Assembly: GCA_947176535.1 (NCBI GenBank)
Contig: CAMWQU010000009.1
Coordinates: 26,538 to 90,537, forward strand
Direction: 5' to 3'
Source of the DNA: an uncultured Prevotellaceae bacterium
Lineage (GTDB): Bacteria > Bacteroidota > Bacteroidia > Bacteroidales > Bacteroidaceae
Length of the DNA stretch: 64,000 bases
Below, in pieces: positions 60,909 to 64,000 of this stretch. Made by a program: the position numbers and the translations under genes. The number at the start of each line of letters is the position of its first letter. Within the stretch, counting starts at the first letter, position 1. The notes under the pieces are model-generated. The model worked only from the letters and a program-made list of their open reading frames with translations. It searched no databases and was not told the DNA's origin.

Positions 60909-62261
60909 TTATCCTTTTTGCCTTTTCGTGCTCCGGTAATAGCCGATGATGGCGGCCAGTGTGGACAGTTCCGAGAGGGGAACCGCCAGCCACAGCCCGA
61001 TGGTGCCCGTCAGATACGGGAGCAGGAGGAACGACGGGACGACGATGAACAGTCCTCGCAGGAGCATGAAGACCGTGGCTGTCTTGAATCGTTCTATGCT
61101 CTGGAAATAACCGATGAACACCAGATTGAGCGTGAAGAAGAGGAACGACAGGGAGAAGTAGGGCATGCCCTGCATGGCCAGACTGTTGGCATTTCCCGCC
61201 GTCGGAATGAAGAGGGAGACGATGGCGTGACTGCCTAATATGCCACCCGTCATGGTCAGCAGACCGCAGACTGCGGCGACCATGACGGAGAGCCTCAGTG
61301 TCTGCCTCACCCGTTGGAACAGTCCCGCCCCGTAGTTGTAGCTCACGATGGGCTGGGCGGACTGCGCGATGGCGTTGCCAAGCGTGAACATCAGGGGAAA
61401 GCAGTAGCAGGCCACGCTGAAAGCGGCCACTCCGTCCTCGCCCAGCCATGATATGAAGGCATAGTTACCGGTCAGCATCATGCAGGCGATGGCCAGTTCC
61501 CCGATAATGGACGGGGTTCCCAGTCGCATCTGGTAGCCGATGTTCCGCAGTGTGAGGGCCATACTCTTCCGGGAAAGTTTCAGCCGGTACAGCCGGATGG
61601 TGCGGGTGAAGAACAGCAAGTAGAGGAGAATCATCACCGCCCCTATGGCCTCCGACAGTCCCGTCGCGAGGGCGGCTCCCTCGATGCCCATCCCCAGCGG
61701 GAACACGCACACGTAGTCCAGAACGCCGTTGATGACCGTCGGTATGGCGTTGCAGAGCATGGCGAAGACCGGGCTGCCGTCGAGCCTGAGCACGAACAGT
61801 CCGATGTTGAGCAGCATACCGAAAGGCATGGCCGGGATAATCCATTTCATGTAGTCGAGCACGTAGGGCAGCAGCCGGTCGCTGCACCCCATCACCCTTG
61901 CGCAGGGTTCCGGAAACGCCATCACCAGTGCAGATATGGCGGTCATGAGCAGCAGGGAGACGCTGAGTGCCTGCGTCACGTTGATGTTCGCCGCCTTTCG
62001 GTTCCCCTTGGAGAGATGTATGGAGGCAACGATGGACACTCCGGTGCCGAACATCAGTCCGATGCCGGTGGTGAGGAGGAAAAACGGGGCGACGATGTTT
62101 ACCGCCGCCAGTGCGTCGCTGCCGACGCCCTGTCCGACAATCGCGCCGTCCACAATGCACATGGCGGAGGCCAGCAACATGCCCAGCAGTGTGGGGATAA
62201 ACATCATCCGGAATAGCGACGGGATGTGTTCCGTCCCCCAGTCAATACGGTCTCTGTTCAT
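60909..62261 (-). CDS. MATE-family efflux transporter
   Basis: A 450-residue polytopic exporter (12 predicted helices in two repeated halves), starting with the MATE-like GTEHIPSLFRMMFIPTLLGMLLASAMCIVDGAIVGQGVG. Typical segments are DALAAVNIVAPFFLL and GNAIAQSAQPIVSYNYGAG. Such pumps expel cationic drugs or metabolites using Na+ or H+ gradients; the substrate is unknown. It has its own promoter and converges with tatC. Confidence 0.92.
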   Translation of the reverse strand: MNRDRIDWGTEHIPSLFRMMFIPTLLGMLLASAMCIVDGAIVGQGVGSDALAAVNIVAPFFLLTTGIGLMFGTGVSIVASIHLSKGNRKAANINVTQALSVSLLLMTAISALVMAFPEPCARVMGCSDRLLPYVLDYMKWIIPAMPFGMLLNIGLFVLRLDGSPVFAMLCNAIPTVINGVLDYVCVFPLGMGIEGAALATGLSEAIGAVMILLYLLFFTRTIRLYRLKLSRKSMALTLRNIGYQMRLGTPSIIGELAIACMMLTGNYAFISWLGEDGVAAFSVACYCFPLMFTLGNAIAQSAQPIVSYNYGAGLFQRVRQTLRLSVMVAAVCGLLTMTGGILGSHAIVSLFIPTAGNANSLAMQGMPYFSLSFLFFTLNLVFIGYFQSIERFKTATVFMLLRGLFIVVPSFLLLPYLTGTIGLWLAVPLSELSTLAAIIGYYRSTKRQKG

Positions 62262-62387
62262 AGTCTTGCTTCATTAAAGGGTTAAAAACTAAAATTGCCG
62301 CATAAAAATCGTGGTTTTACCCGGTCATCTTATCCAGCATGATATGCCCTCCGATGAGGATTACAAAACTCGCTTATATCGGCACTG

Positions 62388-62418
62388 CAAAGGTACGACT
62401 TTTTGTTGAGATGGCAAA
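62388..62418 (-). promoter_or_regulatory. Promoter of the MATE gene
   Basis: Minus strand: TTTG (62415-62418), 19-bp spacer, TACCTTTG (62388-62395); the leader is about 120 nt. Confidence 0.75.
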
Positions 62419-62454
62419 ACCGCCGCAATCTTTTCGCTTCCATAGGTGGACGGG

Positions 62455-62511
62455 ATTATTCGGTCGTGAGCGGTTAATTATTCAAAGGCGACCGAATAAT
62501 TAACCGCTCAC
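62455..62511. repeat. Second repeat family, right copy, with perfect 18-bp inverted repeat
   Basis: ATTATTC recurs at 62455 and 62477 (22 bp apart). GTGAGCGGTTAATTATTC (62466-62483) and its exact complement (62494-62511) form an 18-bp stem with a 10-nt loop. It is related to the 53774-53813 repeats. Confidence 0.9.
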
Positions 62512-62567
62512 CTCTGAATAATGTAGTCCTCTAAAGCCCTGACCCTGAACCTCGGCATGTTACGCCA

Positions 62568-62630
62568 AAATCACCCCTATTCCCCTAATCTCTATTTCCT
62601 ACTCTCTAATCCTTCCTCCCTATTCCCTAA
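62568..62630. repeat. Three 21-bp pyrimidine-rich repeats upstream of the integrase
   Basis: CTAA ends each unit at 62588, 62609 and 62630, exactly 21 bp apart; on the minus strand each unit is purine-rich (TTAGGGAATAGG-like). The 405-bp gap between the MATE and integrase genes holds the MATE promoter, the inverted repeat, these units and a CCTAAACCCTAAAC stretch (62640-62653). Confidence 0.75.
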
Positions 62631-62666
62631 TTTTGACAGACCTAAACCCTAAACGAACAGAGCTAT

Positions 62667-63863
62667 ATGGTAACCGTGAAAATCAAATTCCGCCCATCGA
62701 CGGTCAAGGGCCGTCCGGGCACCATCATCTATCTGGTGACTTGCCGCCGGATAGTGCGACAGATTACGACCAAGTACAAGGTATTTCCGGAGGAGTGGGA
62801 CGCCCGGCAGTCGAGGGTCATGCCCGTTGATGCGGAACGGGTGGACGCCGTCCGGCAGATTGTCCGGAAGATGGAGCGCGACATGAAGTTGCTGCGCTCC
62901 GCCATCGTGGAACTGCGCTGCAGCGGCCGTCGCTTCACGTCCGACGATGTGGTGGGAATGTTCCGGGAGACGCTCGTCGGGCATTCGTTCTTCTGCTTCA
63001 TGGACGACGTCATCAATCAGTTGAGCCGCCTGAACAAGCTGAGGACGGCGGAGACGTACACGTCCACACTGAGCAGTTTCCGGCGTTTCCGGAACGGCGA
63101 GGACATTATAATGGACGAAATCACCCCGGAACTGATGCAGGAATACGAGGCTTTCCTGAAGGCCAACGGCATGACGAGGAACACGATTTCGTTCTACAAT
63201 CGCATTCTCCGTGCCGTGTACAACCGCGCCGTGGAGAAGGGGCTCTCCGAGCAGCGCAACCCTTTCCGCCACGTCTACACGGGGATAGACCGAACCGTGA
63301 AACGCGCCATTCCGCTGCAGGTCATCCGTCGCCTCCGGGGACTGGACTTGTCGCAGAAGCCCAACTGGGACTTGGCAAGGGATATGTTCCTCTTCTCGTT
63401 CTACACGCGGGGCATGTCGTTCATCGACATGGCTTACCTCCGGAAAACTGACCTCTGCAACGGCATTCTCTCCTATCGCCGCCGGAAAACGGGACAGCGG
63501 ATGTTCATCCGGTGGGAGAAGTGCATGCAGGAGATTATCGACAAATATCCGAACAGCGGGACGGAATATCTGCTGCCGATTCTCAGAGGGACGGAGAACG
63601 AACGGACGCAGTACCGCAGCACGCAGCGGCTTATTAACAACAAACTGAAACAGATAGCTTCGGCGACCGGTCTGCCGGTGAATCTCACGATGTACGTGAG
63701 CCGCCACTCGTGGGCGAGCATCGCCAGAAGTCAGCATATTCCCGTTTCTGTCATCAGTGAGGGCATGGGGCACGATTCGGAGAACACCACGCAAATCTAT
63801 CTTGCCTCTCTGGATAACTCCATAATAGACAAGGCGAATCGTATGATATTGAAAAAGTTGTAA
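62667..63863 (+). CDS. Tyrosine recombinase (integrase)
   Basis: A 398-residue site-specific recombinase. N-terminal arm-type DNA-binding region (~1-80), SAM-like core-binding domain (~95-195) and catalytic domain (~205-398) with Arg248 in FYTRGMSF, Lys in YRRRKTGQ, SRHSWAS, GMGHDSENTT and the nucleophile Tyr378 in TTQIYLAS. The architecture matches Bacteroidota mobile-element and island integrases. It lies ~80 bp from tRNA-Asn, a classic attachment site, with a terminator between them. Confidence 0.92.
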   Translation: MVTVKIKFRPSTVKGRPGTIIYLVTCRRIVRQITTKYKVFPEEWDARQSRVMPVDAERVDAVRQIVRKMERDMKLLRSAIVELRCSGRRFTSDDVVGMFRETLVGHSFFCFMDDVINQLSRLNKLRTAETYTSTLSSFRRFRNGEDIIMDEITPELMQEYEAFLKANGMTRNTISFYNRILRAVYNRAVEKGLSEQRNPFRHVYTGIDRTVKRAIPLQVIRRLRGLDLSQKPNWDLARDMFLFSFYTRGMSFIDMAYLRKTDLCNGILSYRRRKTGQRMFIRWEKCMQEIIDKYPNSGTEYLLPILRGTENERTQYRSTQRLINNKLKQIASATGLPVNLTMYVSRHSWASIARSQHIPVSVISEGMGHDSENTTQIYLASLDNSIIDKANRMILKKL

Positions 63864-63916
63864 CGGGAAATTCCTCTGTTCTCGCTCCCCCTGAAGCCGT
63901 GGAGAATATAAAACAA

Positions 63917-63944
63917 AAAGCCCTACCGTGTTCGGTAGGGCTTT
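63917..63944. terminator. Bidirectional terminator between the integrase and tRNA-Asn
   Basis: AAAGCCCTACC (63917-63927) and its complement (63934-63944) with T-rich or A-rich flanks. Confidence 0.92.
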
Positions 63945-64000
63945 CGCGCTTCAGGATGGGCTTGAACCAACGACCCCCTGATTAACAGTCAGGTGCTCTA
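63945..64000 (-). tRNA. tRNA-Asn (GTT), 5' part beyond the window
   Basis: The minus strand shows the 3' acceptor strand, T-arm (GTTGGTTCAAGCCC-like, one mismatch), variable loop and anticodon stem CCTGA/TCAGG enclosing CTGTTAA, with anticodon GTT at 63984-63986. The D-arm and 5' acceptor lie outside the window. CCA is not encoded in the visible 3' end. Confidence 0.85.

Overview
This 64 kb window looks like chromosomal DNA from a GC-rich member of the Bacteroidales (Bacteroidota), possibly a Prevotellaceae-like lineage. Four things support this. Promoters repeatedly fit the phylum-specific form TTTG-N19/20-TAnnTTTG. Bacteroidota-typical families are common (DUF2851, WbqC-like, long LepB, NapH/NapG-type fusion, BNR_4 and Ser-type sulfatases). 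Lipoproteins and OmpA-like proteins are numerous. Two exported enzymes share a C-terminal tail typical of this group. There is no rRNA and no CRISPR array; a tRNA-Asn is cut by the right edge.

Layout. 0-12 kb: a PafA-type phosphatase (5' truncated), a helix-hairpin-helix/beta-barrel protein, an alpha/beta hydrolase, a radical SAM enzyme, TrkH, NadB, a PBP4-type DacB and a HAD-hotdog fusion. 12-22 kb: secreted and envelope proteins (a BACON-like lipoprotein, a GH3, a BNR_4 protein, a CXXC-less thioredoxin-fold lipoprotein and an OmpA/TPR lipoprotein). 22-26 kb: the minus-strand group dapB-lepB-wbqC-M16 protease. 26-34 kb: plus-strand DUF2851, thioesterase, dprA, comM, RhuM and GH20. 34-40.5 kb: an OmpA-like porin, then a minus-strand operon CHASE2 membrane protein - FecR-like periplasmic protein - exported TPR-CHAT protease. 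40.8-48 kb: a minus-strand operon GNAT-parE-coaD-S41 protease-ybeY-sulfatase. 48-54 kb: a second OmpA-like porin, a second sulfatase, a PEGA-like exported protein, a strong candidate for a rod-shaped noncoding RNA with its own promoter, and a THUMP-like methyltransferase. 54-61 kb: one plus-strand run of nine genes (flavin reductase, acetyltransferase, SDR, NapH/G-type ferredoxin fusion, Tat-lipoprotein aldo/keto reductase, DUF1893, ECF S component, tatA, tatC). 61-64 kb: a MATE exporter, a tyrosine recombinase and tRNA-Asn.

Two gene systems stand out. The first is the CHASE2/FecR-like/CHAT operon, whose parts all carry export or membrane signals. It looks like an extracytoplasmic sensor-protease module rather than a cytoplasmic defence or signalling module. 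The second is the Tat operon, which encodes a minimal TatA-TatC translocase together with two Tat-motif iron-sulfur clients, so cargo and export machinery are encoded together.

The noncoding DNA is also unusual. Five intergenic arrays are built from a 22-bp unit (core GTCCATAGCGGGAC), and four of them lie about 25-115 bp upstream of promoters of envelope or secreted-protein genes. A second 22-bp-spaced repeat family (core GGTTAATTATTCGGTCG) brackets the 54-62 kb Tat/MATE block, next to an integrase and tRNA-Asn. A 20-bp stem encloses the start codon of the thioredoxin-like lipoprotein. Functions given for repeats and RNA elements are inferences from sequence alone.
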